Shown here: positions 9,331-17,668 of the stretch, one piece after another
Numbering within the stretch: position 1 is the first letter of the stretch
How the letters are laid out: the number at the start of each line of letters is the position of its first letter
Assembly: GCF_023656545.1 (NCBI RefSeq)
Contig: NZ_JAMOKF010000001.1
Span: 28,349-92,348 of the forward strand
Direction: 5' to 3'
DNA length: 64,000 bases
DNA from: Micromonospora phytophila
GTDB taxonomy: Bacteria; Actinomycetota; Actinomycetes; Mycobacteriales; Micromonosporaceae
Position numbers and translations under genes: made by a program
Notes under the pieces: generated by a model
Database searches by the model: none
Told to the model about the DNA's origin: nothing
Seen by the model: the letters and a program-made list of their open reading frames with translations, nothing else

Positions 9331-9393
9331 TTGACGCACATGCCGGCGGCTCGCTACCGTCGCCGGACGCAGAACATACCGACTGGTCGGTAC
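9331..9393 (+). promoter_or_regulatory. promoter and TetR-type operator 3 upstream of acyl-CoA ligase
   Basis: A -35 TTGACG (9331-9336) and an actinobacterial -10 TACCGT (9355-9360) are spaced by 18 bases. The palindrome TACCGACTGGTCGGTA (9377-9392) begins about 16 bases after the -10, a roadblock or initiation-blocking position. It is the third copy of the motif and lies between the divergent carboxyltransferase and ligase genes, so it could control both. Confidence 0.75.
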
Positions 9394-9531
9394 GGCGTCC
9401 AGTGAACGTGACCGAGTGAACGTGAGGAGCCCGGGGGAGCCTCGTCATTCCGTGATGTCCACGGGCGCGGGGCGTCGACCGGCTCTCACGTCGCCCGATG
9501 TACCGCGACTCGCCGCCACAGGAGGAGCAGC

Positions 9532-11064
9532 ATGAGCTTCAACCTCGCCACCATCCTCCGGGAGCCCCGCCGGGAGCACCCGGACAAGCCGCTCTGCCAC
9601 GTCAACGACCTGACCTTCAGCTACGCCCAGGTCGACGAACTCTCCGGGCGGGTGGCGGCCAGCCTGCTGCGGCTCGGCCTGCGCCGCGGCGACAAGGTGG
9701 CGGTGCAACTGCCCAACCTGCCGCAGTTCCTCTTCACGTACTTCGGCATCCTCAAGGCCGGGCTGGTGATGGTCCCGCTGAACCCGCTGCTGCGCGCCGG
9801 CGAGGTGGCCTACCACCTGGCGGACTCCGACACGAAGGTGTTCGTCACCTTCGAACTCTTCGCCGAGGAGGCGGCCAAGGCAGCCGCCGAGGTCGAGGGC
9901 GTGACGACGTACGTGGTGAACCTGCCGGGCAGCGACCGGCGGCCCGAGGGGACCCGATCGTACGACGAGCTCTTCCGCGCCGAGGACACCGGTGACATCG
10001 AGCCGACCCAGTCCGACGACACCGCCGTGCTGCTCTACACCAGCGGCACGACCGGCCAGCCCAAGGGCGCCGAGCTGACCCACTTCCAGCTCTACATGAA
10101 CTGCACCGTCGGCGGCGAGCTGTTCGGCTTCGCCGAGGACGACATCGGCGTGGCCGTCCTGCCGCTGTTCCACGTGTTCGGGCTCTCCAGCGTGCTCAAC
10201 GTCTCGGTCCGGTACGGCGGGACCATCGTGCTCGTGCCCCGCTTCGAGGTCGAGCCGGTGGTCGACGCCATCGAGCGGCACCGCTGCACGATCTTCGCCG
10301 GGGTTCCCACCATGTACTTCGCGCTGCTGCAGGCCGACCTCACCGGCCGGGACCTCTCGTCGCTGCGGGTCGGTGTCTCCGGCGGCGCGGCGATCCCCGG
10401 CGAGGTCGTCCGGGCCTTCGAGGAGAAGTTCCCCGGAGTGGTGATCCTCGAGGGCTACGGCCTCTCCGAGACGGCCAGCACGACGACCTTCAACATCAGC
10501 GCCGAGCAGCGCAAGGTGCTCTCCATCGGCAAGCCGATCTGGGGCGTGGAGACCCGCATCGTCGACGATCTCGACCGGCCGCTGCCGCCCGGGCCCGAGC
10601 ACGTCGGCGAGATCGTCGTGCGCGGACACAACGTCATGAAGGGCTACTACCAGAACCCCGAGGCGACCGCGGGGGCGTTCCGCGGCGGCTGGTTCCACAC
10701 CGGAGACCTGGCGTACGCCGACGAGGACGGTTACCTCTTCATCGTCGACCGCAAAAAGGACCTGATCATCCGCGGTGGCTACAACGTCTACCCCCGTGAG
10801 GTCGAGGAGGTCCTGTACGCCCACCCGGCGGTCGCCGAGGCCGCGGTGATCGGGCGTCCCGACGACAAACTCGGCGAGGAGGTCGTGGCGGTGCTCAGCG
10901 TCAAGCCCGACGCCGAGGTGACGCCCGACGACCTGGTCGCCTACTGCAAGGAGCAGCTGGCGGCGTACAAGTACCCCCGGCAGGTCCGCATCGTCGAGGA
11001 ACTGCCGAAGGGCCCGACCGGCAAGCTCCTCAAGCGCGAGATCAAGAAAGAGCTGTACGGATGA
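9532..11064 (+). CDS. long-chain fatty-acid/aryl-CoA ligase (AMP-binding)
   Basis: 510 residues, ANL superfamily. The adenylation P-loop LLYTSGTTGQPKG (about 165-177), the A5 motif GYGLSETAS, the A7/A8 region TGDLAYADEDGYLFIVDRKK with RGGYNVYP, and the A10 lysine in PTGKLLKRE are all intact. It activates a carboxylic acid through an acyl-adenylate to the CoA thioester. An AGGAGGAG ribosome binding site precedes the ATG. The gene lies downstream of operator 3 and 232 bases before the ABC importer genes, as expected if the imported acid is activated on entry. The substrate could be a fatty, aryl or alicyclic acid. Confidence 0.93.
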   Translation: MSFNLATILREPRREHPDKPLCHVNDLTFSYAQVDELSGRVAASLLRLGLRRGDKVAVQLPNLPQFLFTYFGILKAGLVMVPLNPLLRAGEVAYHLADSDTKVFVTFELFAEEAAKAAAEVEGVTTYVVNLPGSDRRPEGTRSYDELFRAEDTGDIEPTQSDDTAVLLYTSGTTGQPKGAELTHFQLYMNCTVGGELFGFAEDDIGVAVLPLFHVFGLSSVLNVSVRYGGTIVLVPRFEVEPVVDAIERHRCTIFAGVPTMYFALLQADLTGRDLSSLRVGVSGGAAIPGEVVRAFEEKFPGVVILEGYGLSETASTTTFNISAEQRKVLSIGKPIWGVETRIVDDLDRPLPPGPEHVGEIVVRGHNVMKGYYQNPEATAGAFRGGWFHTGDLAYADEDGYLFIVDRKKDLIIRGGYNVYPREVEEVLYAHPAVAEAAVIGRPDDKLGEEVVAVLSVKPDAEVTPDDLVAYCKEQLAAYKYPRQVRIVEELPKGPTGKLLKREIKKELYG

Positions 11065-11296
11065 CGCGGACACGGCACGCGTCCCGTCAACCCCCGTGAG
11101 GGCCCACTGCCAATCCCGCATCTCGTGTGCAGCAACCGCCGGTCGGGGTGGTGCGGTGACCGCGGCCGGTCCGCCCCTCCGGCGAGGAGCCCAACCGGCG
11201 CCACCGGACCACCATCTGCCCCGCCCAGCGTGACTGTCCTTCGCCCGATCCCATACCGCGCGTTCTCCCGACGCCGCGTCCTCTTCAGAGGTGAAG

Positions 11297-12142
11297 ATGA
11301 GCCACCCACCATCCGGCACCCCCGGTGACGGCATCAACCTGGCGCTGCACCACGTCGGCGTGCGCTTCGGCGGGCTCGTCGCGCTCGACGACGTCTCCCT
11401 GCGGGTACCCGCCGGCCGGATCGTCGGCGTGATCGGCCCCAACGGCGCCGGGAAGACGACGTTGTTCAACGTGGTCTGCGGCTTCGTCGCGCCGACCAGC
11501 GGATCGCTCACCCTGGACGGCCGACCGTTCCGGCCGCGCCCGCACCGGTTGACCCGTTTCGGCATCGCCCGCACGCTCCAGAGCGTCGGCCTGTTCCCGG
11601 GCCTCACCGTCCTGGAGAACGTGATGGCCGGCGCGAGCCACGCCGCCCGCGCCGGCTTCGCCGCGGCCCTGTTCGGCCTCCCGAGGAGTGACCGCGACGA
11701 ACGGCGGCTGCGGGAACGGGCCCTGGACCTGCTGGCCGAGCTGGGCGTCGCGCAGCACGCCGCCGCGGCCCCCGCCACCCTGCCGTACGCCGTGCGCAAA
11801 CGCGTCGCCCTGGCCCGCGCCCTGATCGCCCGACCTCGCCTGCTCCTGCTCGACGAACCGGCCGGTGGGCTGGGCGCCGACGACATCGCCGAGCTCGGTG
11901 AGCTCATCACCGCGCTGCCGCGCCGCGCGGACGGCGCGTGCTCGATCATGCTCGTCGAGCACCACATGGACCTCGTCATGTCCGTCTGCGACGAGATCGT
12001 GGTGCTCGACTTCGGCAAGGTCATCGCCGCCGGGCCGCCCGGTCACGTGCGCGACGACCCGAAGGTGACCGAGGCCTATCTCGGCGCCGACGTCCCGGTC
12101 GAGGTGGCCGGGACCGCGCCGAGCCGGGGGGCCGGGTCATGA
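11297..12142 (+). CDS. LIV-type ABC transporter ATP-binding protein (LivG-like)
   Basis: 281 residues. Walker A GPNGAGKT, a degenerate signature region (LPYAVRKRVALARAL in place of LSGGQ) and Walker B LLLLDEPAGGL are visible, with the switch His in VEHHMD. The ATG at 11297 follows an AGAGG site; the in-frame GTG at 11291 overlaps that site. Its stop overlaps the next start (ATGA), indicating translational coupling. Degeneration of the signature is tolerated in some LivG members but is worth noting. Confidence 0.9.
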   Translation: MSHPPSGTPGDGINLALHHVGVRFGGLVALDDVSLRVPAGRIVGVIGPNGAGKTTLFNVVCGFVAPTSGSLTLDGRPFRPRPHRLTRFGIARTLQSVGLFPGLTVLENVMAGASHAARAGFAAALFGLPRSDRDERRLRERALDLLAELGVAQHAAAAPATLPYAVRKRVALARALIARPRLLLLDEPAGGLGADDIAELGELITALPRRADGACSIMLVEHHMDLVMSVCDEIVVLDFGKVIAAGPPGHVRDDPKVTEAYLGADVPVEVAGTAPSRGAGS

Positions 12143-12861
12143 GCGCCGAACCCATCCTTCAGGTCGACGGGCTCAGCGCCGGCTACGGCGCGGTGCCGGT
12201 ACTGCGGGAGGTCACGCTCAGCGTGCCTACCGGGACCATCGCCGCCGTGCTCGGGGCCAACGGCGCCGGCAAGACCACCCTGCTGCGCACGCTCTCCGGC
12301 CTGCTCCGACCCACCGGCGGCCGGGTCCTCTTCGACGGCGCCGACCTGCGCGTCGTCCGCGTCGAAGGCCTCGTGCGGCGCGGCCTGGCACACGTGCCCG
12401 AGGGGCGCGGCATCGTCGCCGAACTGACCGTCGACGAGAACCTGCGCCTCGGCGGGCTGTGGCGCCGGGACCGGGCCGACGCCCGGCGGGCGCAGGACGA
12501 GGTGTACCAGCTTTTCGAGCCACTGGCCCGGCGGCGCCGGCACGCGGGGCACCAGCTCTCTGGCGGAGAGCGGCAGATGCTCGCCCTCGGGCGGGCGCTG
12601 ATCGGGCGCCCGAGGCTGCTGCTGCTCGACGAGCCGTCGCTCGGGCTCGCCCCCCGGGTGACCGCGCAGATCATGGCGCTGCTGCGTCAACTCTGCGACA
12701 GCAAGGGGCTGACCGTTCTGCTCGTCGAGCAGAACGTGCGCAGCGCCCTCTCCGTCGCCGACCAGGGGGTCGTCATGTCCCTGGGCCGGGTCGTCATGGC
12801 CACCGGGGCGGCGCAGTTGCGCGACGACGAGAAGCTCCGTCACGCGTACCTCGGGTTCTGA
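12139..12861 (+). CDS. LIV-type ABC transporter ATP-binding protein (LivF-like)
   Basis: 240 residues. Walker A GANGAGKTT, signature LSGGERQM, Walker B LLLLDEPSLGLAP and the EQNVRSAL switch region are all canonical for LivF. The start ATG overlaps the previous stop by four bases. It pairs with the LivG-like ATPase to power the two permeases encoded downstream. Confidence 0.93.
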   Translation: MSAEPILQVDGLSAGYGAVPVLREVTLSVPTGTIAAVLGANGAGKTTLLRTLSGLLRPTGGRVLFDGADLRVVRVEGLVRRGLAHVPEGRGIVAELTVDENLRLGGLWRRDRADARRAQDEVYQLFEPLARRRRHAGHQLSGGERQMLALGRALIGRPRLLLLDEPSLGLAPRVTAQIMALLRQLCDSKGLTVLLVEQNVRSALSVADQGVVMSLGRVVMATGAAQLRDDEKLRHAYLGF

Positions 12862-12889
12862 CAAGCCCCTTTTAGGAAGGATTCCGCGG

Positions 12890-13768
12890 TTGGACCGGTT
12901 CTTGTTCCTCACCTTCGACGGCCTGTCCACCGGCGCCGTCTACGCGGCGTTCGCCCTCGCCCTGGTGCTCATCTGGCGGGCGGCACGCCTGGTCAACTTC
13001 GCGCAGGGTGCGATGGCGGTCGCAACAACCTACGTCGGCTACACCGTCGTCTCCGGGACCGGCTCGTACTGGCTGGGCCTCGGCGTGGCCGTCCTGGCCG
13101 GTCTGGCCCTGGGTGCGCTCGTGGAACGGGTGCTGATGCGTTTCGTCGGGCACGCCAATCCGCTGGGCGAGGTCATCGTCGCCCTCGGCCTGGTGCTGCT
13201 GATCCAGGCGGTGCTCGGCATGGTCTTCGGCAACGAGTACCGGCCGGCGACCGTACCGTTCGACACCGACGCCCTCTCGGTCGGCGGGATCACCGCCGTC
13301 TCCCCGTACGACCTGTGGGTGTTCGGTGCGGTCATGGTGGTCGTGGTGCTGCTCGCGCTGCTGTTCACCCGGACGTCGATCGGCCTGCGGATGCGGGCGT
13401 CCGCCTTCGCGCCCGAGGTGTCCCGGCTACTCGGCGTCAACGTGGGACGCATGCTCACGGTGGGCTGGGCCCTGGCCGCCGCGGTCGGCGCCCTCGCCGG
13501 GATGCTGGTCATCCCCACCGGGCTGGGACTGCACCCGCACGCGATGGACATGGTCTTCGTCGTCGCGTTCACCGCCGCCGTGGTCGGGGGCCTGGACAGT
13601 CCGGCCGGGGCCGTGGTCGGCGGGCTGCTGGTCGGTCTGATCCTGTCCTACGTCACCGGCTACCTCGGCCCCGACACCACACCGCTGGCCGTCCTCGTTC
13701 TGCTGCTGGCAGTCCTCCTGGTCCGCCCCGGTGGCCTCTTCTCCAGCGTGAAAGCGAGGCACGTGTGA
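12890..13768 (+). CDS. branched-chain amino acid-type ABC permease (LivH-like)
   Basis: 292-residue polytopic membrane protein starting at a TTG with AGGAAGG about 9 bases upstream. The N-terminal GLSTGAVYAAFALALVLIW and the following VNFAQGAMA are typical of LivH permeases. The later GMLVIPTGLG and AFTAAVVGGLDSPAGAVVGG loops also match the family. Its stop overlaps the next start (GTGA), so LivH and LivM are translated together. Confidence 0.92.
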   Translation: MDRFLFLTFDGLSTGAVYAAFALALVLIWRAARLVNFAQGAMAVATTYVGYTVVSGTGSYWLGLGVAVLAGLALGALVERVLMRFVGHANPLGEVIVALGLVLLIQAVLGMVFGNEYRPATVPFDTDALSVGGITAVSPYDLWVFGAVMVVVVLLALLFTRTSIGLRMRASAFAPEVSRLLGVNVGRMLTVGWALAAAVGALAGMLVIPTGLGLHPHAMDMVFVVAFTAAVVGGLDSPAGAVVGGLLVGLILSYVTGYLGPDTTPLAVLVLLLAVLLVRPGGLFSSVKARHV

Positions 13769-14898
13769 CCGCCACTCGGACCGGCCTGTCCACCGCAGAT
13801 CGGCAGCCCACCCGGCCGTCGCCGCTACGCCGGTTGCTGCCCGGCCCGCCGGGGAGCCCCGGCCCGGGTGACTCCGCCCTGCTACGCCACCTGATCCTGG
13901 CCGGGCTCGCGGGCACCATCGTCGTGCTCGTGACCAACCAGCTCGAGCCGTACCAGAACCTCCAGGTGGCCCGGGTCTGCGCGTTCCTCTGCGTGACGGC
14001 CGGCTACACCGTGCTGGTCGGGCTCAACGGCCAGCTCTCCCTTGGGCACGGGGCGCTGATGGCGACCGGCGCGTACACCGTGGCGCTGACCCAGCAGGCC
14101 TTCGACGAACGGGCGGTGCAGGGCCGGTGGATCCTGCCGCTGTCGCTGCTGCTCGCCGTCGCGGTGACCGCGGTGGTGGGCCTGGTCATCGGGTTGGCCG
14201 CCGCCCGGCTGCGCGGGCCCTACCTGGCCGGTGTCACGCTCGCCGTCGCGACGCTGGTCCCGGCGATCACGACGATCTTCACCGAGGTCTTCAACGGGGA
14301 GCAGGGGTTGCGCTTCCCGTCGGAGACGCCGCCGGCGTTCCTCGGCGCGTACTTCCAGCCCGAGCGTTGGCTGGCCTGGATCGCGCTGGCCGCCGCGTTG
14401 CTGACGATGCTGCTCATGGCGAACCTGGTGCGCAGCCGGTTCGGCCGCTCGCTGCGGGCCGTCCGCGACGACGAGGTGGCCGCCGGGCTCTGCGGCATCC
14501 ACGTCGCCGGTAGTCAGGTGCTCGCCTTCGTGGTGAGCGCCGCCTGCGCCGGCCTCGGCGGCGGCGTGTACGCCGTGCTGACGGCGACCGTCGCCCCGGG
14601 CAAGTTCGCGCTCGACCTCTCGCTGTTCCTGCTGATGGCCATCGTGATCGGGGGCCTGGGCAGCCTCGCCGGCGCGGTCTGGGGGGCGATCCTGCTGGTG
14701 GCGCTGCAGGAACTGCCGAGCCTGATCACCGAGACCTTCACCCTGCCCTCGGACCTGGCCCAGCGGCTGGAGGGCAACCTCGCCCTGGCCGTGTTCGGGC
14801 TGATCCTCATCGTCGTCATGATCGTGGCTCCCGCCGGCCTGCAGGGCGCTGCCCGCTCCCTGGCCGCGCGGCTCCGGCGACGAGCCTCCAGCCGCTGA
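13765..14898 (+). CDS. branched-chain amino acid-type ABC permease (LivM-like)
   Basis: 377 residues from the GTG at 13765, which overlaps the LivH stop. About nine hydrophobic segments follow a proline-rich cytoplasmic N-terminus. The family motifs LNGQLSLGHGALMATGAY and VIGGLGSLAGAVWGA are present. It completes the heteromeric channel with LivH. Confidence 0.92.
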   Translation: MTATRTGLSTADRQPTRPSPLRRLLPGPPGSPGPGDSALLRHLILAGLAGTIVVLVTNQLEPYQNLQVARVCAFLCVTAGYTVLVGLNGQLSLGHGALMATGAYTVALTQQAFDERAVQGRWILPLSLLLAVAVTAVVGLVIGLAAARLRGPYLAGVTLAVATLVPAITTIFTEVFNGEQGLRFPSETPPAFLGAYFQPERWLAWIALAAALLTMLLMANLVRSRFGRSLRAVRDDEVAAGLCGIHVAGSQVLAFVVSAACAGLGGGVYAVLTATVAPGKFALDLSLFLLMAIVIGGLGSLAGAVWGAILLVALQELPSLITETFTLPSDLAQRLEGNLALAVFGLILIVVMIVAPAGLQGAARSLAARLRRRASSR

Positions 14899-14946
14899 GC
14901 CACCGGTTGCACCCACCCCGACCACCTCGCACAGGACAGGAGAACC

Positions 14947-16218
14947 ATGTATTTCACCGCACGGCGCGGCCTAGCTGCTGCCACCGGCCTCGCGCTGCTT
15001 GTCGGCGCTTCGGCCTGCGCCAACGACGCCCAGCGGGCGGCCGAGAACGTCCCCGGTGTCACCGACAGCGAGATCGTGATCGGCACCCACCAACCGCTCA
15101 CCGGCCCGGCCGCTCCCGGGTACTCCCGAATCTCCGCCGCCACCAAGGCGTACTTCGAGCACGTCAACAGCAAGGGCGGGGTGAACGGCCGGAAGATCGT
15201 CTACAGGGTGATGGACGACGGCTACAACCCTGCGAACACCGAGAACGTCGTCCGCAAGCTCGTCCTCGACGACAAGGTCTTCGCGCTCCTCGGCGGCCTG
15301 GGCACCCCCACCCACACCAACGTGCTGGAGTTCGTCAAGGCCCAGAAGGTGCCGGACCTCTTCGTCTCCTCCGGCAGCCGCGCCTGGAACCAGCCCGACA
15401 GGTACCCGACCACCTTTGGCTGGCAGCCGGACTACACGGTGGAGGGCAAGATCCTGGCCACGTTCGTGAAGAAGGAGTTCCCGAGCCGGAAGGTGTGCCA
15501 CTTCGGGCAGAACGACGACTTCGGGCGCGACTCCCTCGCCGGCGTGGAGAAGATCCTCGGGCCGGTGGCGGCCAAGCAGACCTACACCACCACGAACCAG
15601 CAGGTCGGCCCGGCGATCGGCGCCCTGAAGGCAGCCGGCTGCGAGGTGGTCATCTCCGCGACCATTCCCGGCTTCACCGCGCTCGCCATGGGCCAGGCCG
15701 CCGCCCAGGGGTTCAAGGCTCAGTGGATCGTGTCCAACGTGGGCGCCGACTACACCACACTGTCGAAGCAGCTCGGCGACAAGAAGGTGATCCTGGAGGG
15801 CATGATCGCCGACAACTACCTGCCGATGGCCGGCGACGCGAACGACCCGTGGATCCGGGCGTTCCGGAAGATCCACGAGCACTACAACGCTGCCAACCCG
15901 CTCGACGGCAACGCCATCTACGGCTACTCGATGGCGTATACGTTCGTGCAGTCGCTGCTCACAGCCGGCACGGACCTCACCCGCGAGAAGCTGGTCGAGG
16001 CGGTGCAGAAGGACGGCTTCCGGGGGCCCGGCCTGACCCCGTTCCGGTACAGCAAGTTCGTCCACGCCGGCTACAGCGGCGTGCGGCTGACCAAGGTGCA
16101 GAACGGAGTGCAGGCCTACTTCGGTCCGACCTACATGACGGACGACGGCGAGGACCAGGTCAGGGAGTTCCCCGAGCCGCCGGTCGCACCGCCGGCCGAC
16201 GCCATTCCGACATCCTGA
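14947..16218 (+). CDS. ABC transporter substrate-binding lipoprotein (LivK/periplasmic type I)
   Basis: 423 residues. The N-terminal signal ends in a lipobox, ALLVGASAC, with the lipidated Cys at about residue 19. The type I periplasmic fold follows, starting EIVIGTHQPLTGPAAPGY with the linker ATKAYFEHVNSKGGVNGRKI. The aromatic and small residues expected for amino acid head-group binding are not clearly conserved, so the ligand may be a different carboxylate. AGGACAGGAG lies upstream of the ATG. A strong hairpin terminator follows, closing the importer operon. Confidence 0.92.
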   Translation: MYFTARRGLAAATGLALLVGASACANDAQRAAENVPGVTDSEIVIGTHQPLTGPAAPGYSRISAATKAYFEHVNSKGGVNGRKIVYRVMDDGYNPANTENVVRKLVLDDKVFALLGGLGTPTHTNVLEFVKAQKVPDLFVSSGSRAWNQPDRYPTTFGWQPDYTVEGKILATFVKKEFPSRKVCHFGQNDDFGRDSLAGVEKILGPVAAKQTYTTTNQQVGPAIGALKAAGCEVVISATIPGFTALAMGQAAAQGFKAQWIVSNVGADYTTLSKQLGDKKVILEGMIADNYLPMAGDANDPWIRAFRKIHEHYNAANPLDGNAIYGYSMAYTFVQSLLTAGTDLTREKLVEAVQKDGFRGPGLTPFRYSKFVHAGYSGVRLTKVQNGVQAYFGPTYMTDDGEDQVREFPEPPVAPPADAIPTS

Positions 16219-16221
16219 CCC

Positions 16222-16234
16222 CGACCGTCGGTCG
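16222..16234. repeat. 13-bp palindromic repeat, copy A
   Basis: CGACCGTCGGTCG has six-base arms around a single T. The identical 13-mer occurs at 16543-16555, 21 bases upstream of the second TetR gene. Copy A lies just past the binding-protein stop codon. Confidence 0.5.
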
Positions 16235-16255
16235 CCAGGCCGGCGGAGCGACCGG

Positions 16256-16287
16256 AACGGGCCGCCACGGCGCTGTGGCGGCCCGTT
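16256..16287 (+). terminator. intrinsic terminator of the importer operon
   Basis: A perfect 13-bp stem (16256-16268 with 16275-16287) and a six-base loop are followed by TCC. It lies 37 bases after the substrate-binding protein stop. The U-tract is weak, as is common in actinobacteria. Confidence 0.8.
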
Positions 16288-16360
16288 TCCGTTGACGCTG
16301 CGCACATGCTGAGGCTCAGGAAGCCTCGTCGCCGGTCCCTCCGCGTCGCCCAGGAGCCGA

Positions 16361-16512
16361 GCCGGCGGCTTCAGAAGATCGGGCTGGGCGCTCGGTGTCG
16401 CCCAGCCGACACTGCCGCAGTCGGTGCGCGCGCTCGAAGGCGAACTCGGCGTCGACCTGTTCCACCGAGTCGCACACGGGTTGGTGCTGTCCTGCGCCGG
16501 CATCGGCAGGTT
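16361..16512 (+). pseudogene. LysR helix-turn-helix remnant
   Basis: The reading frame through 16391 encodes LGVAQPTLPQSVRALEGELG followed by VDLFHRV. This is the recognition-helix region of LysR regulators, which usually read LGVAQPTLSQSVRALEAELG and onward to LF.R. No start codon or effector domain accompanies it, and homology fades after about 16500. It is a stranded N-terminal fragment between the importer operon and the TetR gene. Confidence 0.75.
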
Positions 16513-16542
16513 CGGCCCCGGCGCCGCCGGGCCGGGATGCCG

Positions 16543-16555
16543 CGACCGTCGGTCG
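16543..16555. promoter_or_regulatory. 13-bp palindrome, copy B, candidate operator of the second TetR gene
   Basis: The sequence is identical to copy A at 16222-16234 and sits 21 bases before the ATG at 16576, a typical autoregulatory position. It shares the GACCG/CGGTC arms with the other operator class but has a one-base centre. Confidence 0.45.
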
Positions 16556-16575
16556 TCGGCCCTACGCTGGACGCC

Positions 16576-17199
16576 ATGCAGGACGCCGCCCTTCACGGTG
16601 CCGAGGTGCCCTCCCGCGAAGTGATCCTCGACGCCGCCGCGGCGCTGATGGCGCGGCTCGGCTACGCCGGTACCTCCATTTCGAAGATCTCCGCCGCCTC
16701 CGGTTCACCGGCCAGCTCGATCTACTGGCACTTCGGCAACAAGGACGGGATCTACCTCGCGGTGCTCCGCCGTGCCCGCGACAATCTCGTCGCCTCGCTC
16801 CCGGGGACTCCGGTCGGGGACACCGTGGGGGAGCGGCTCACCGCGTTCCTCGACGGCGCCGGCGCCGCGTTCGAGCGCCACCCGCACGACCTGCGGCTGC
16901 TGCTGGATCTCGGCATGCTGGAGCAGCGCGCCGGTGCCGCGGCAATCGCTGAGCTGGGGCAGTACCGGCTGGCCTTGCGCCAGTGGGCCACCGATTCACT
17001 CGGCCACGTCTTCGGCCTCGCCGACCGCCCGGGCGTCGCCGGCGAGCTCGCCCGCTTCATGCTCAGCGTGGTCGGCGGGACCGCGATCGCGCGCTGGTTT
17101 GACGGCCCGGTGACGTCGTTGCCCGTACAGCAGTTGCGCGTCGCCCTGGTGGCCCTCGCCCGCCATCACGGACTGCCGGTGGACGAGGACCCCCGCTAG
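16576..17199 (+). CDS. TetR family transcriptional regulator
   Basis: 207 residues from the ATG at 16576; a longer reading from 16306 runs through the LysR remnant and is rejected. The N-terminal helix-turn-helix is LDAAAALMARLGYAGTSISK followed by ISAASGSPASSIYWHFGNKD. The C-terminal part resembles TetR_C-type ligand domains. It follows the importer operon and may regulate it. It is clearly different from the TetR at 6900, so two regulators probably respond to different signals. Confidence 0.92.
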   Translation: MQDAALHGAEVPSREVILDAAAALMARLGYAGTSISKISAASGSPASSIYWHFGNKDGIYLAVLRRARDNLVASLPGTPVGDTVGERLTAFLDGAGAAFERHPHDLRLLLDLGMLEQRAGAAAIAELGQYRLALRQWATDSLGHVFGLADRPGVAGELARFMLSVVGGTAIARWFDGPVTSLPVQQLRVALVALARHHGLPVDEDPR

Positions 17200-17668
17200 G
17201 CCGACGGGCCCACTTTCGGCGTCGTGCAGGGGTGCTGCCAGGCCGGATCGTGCGAGGCGGGGCGCCCCGTGGGTGCGTCCTGTCGGCGCGGCCGGACCTG
17301 TACCGACGGCATCTGACCGAGTCGCTGGTCGGCCTCAACGGCGTGCGCAAGCATGCCGAGACATCCGACACGTCGTCGAACCGAACCAGTCTCGGTGGTC
17401 ACTGGCTGATGGAGGACGGTGGGTGCGGCGGCACCGCTGCCGCGTCGGCTCCTGTCGGGTGGCCATGGTCACCTGGATCCGCGTGGTTTCGCCAGTGTGG
17501 GGAGATCCTCCCTCACGTTTCCTCCCGTGGCACCGAACGGTAACCAATCCATTGACATCCATCGCTTCGCTGGCCATCCTGGGTGAGTCAAGTTACTGAA
17601 CGGTCACTATCCATATGCATCCGCATATGGGCGTTTTGGGACGTGAGCCCCAGCCAGTTAAGGAGGAC
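17200..17668. other. intergenic region with possible promoter
   Basis: About 470 bases. A consensus-like TTGACA at 17552-17557 with CATCCT 17 bases later (17575-17580) could be a weak promoter for the next gene. The inverted repeat at 17611-17630 is annotated separately. Reading frames between 17232 and 17543 look only faintly protein-like and have no ribosome binding site. Confidence 0.4.
17611..17630. promoter_or_regulatory. inverted repeat, candidate operator
   Basis: CCATATGC and GCATATGG are perfect inverted arms separated by four bases. The element is AT-rich compared with its surroundings and lies about 40 bases before the start codon of the secreted protein gene, downstream of the possible TTGACA promoter. 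Confidence 0.5.

Noticed and set aside
17232..17543. Possible Lrp-like C-terminal remnant (LYRRHLTESLVGLNGVRKH)
   Set aside because: The resemblance is weak, there is no start or ribosome binding site, and the rest of the frame is shadow-like.
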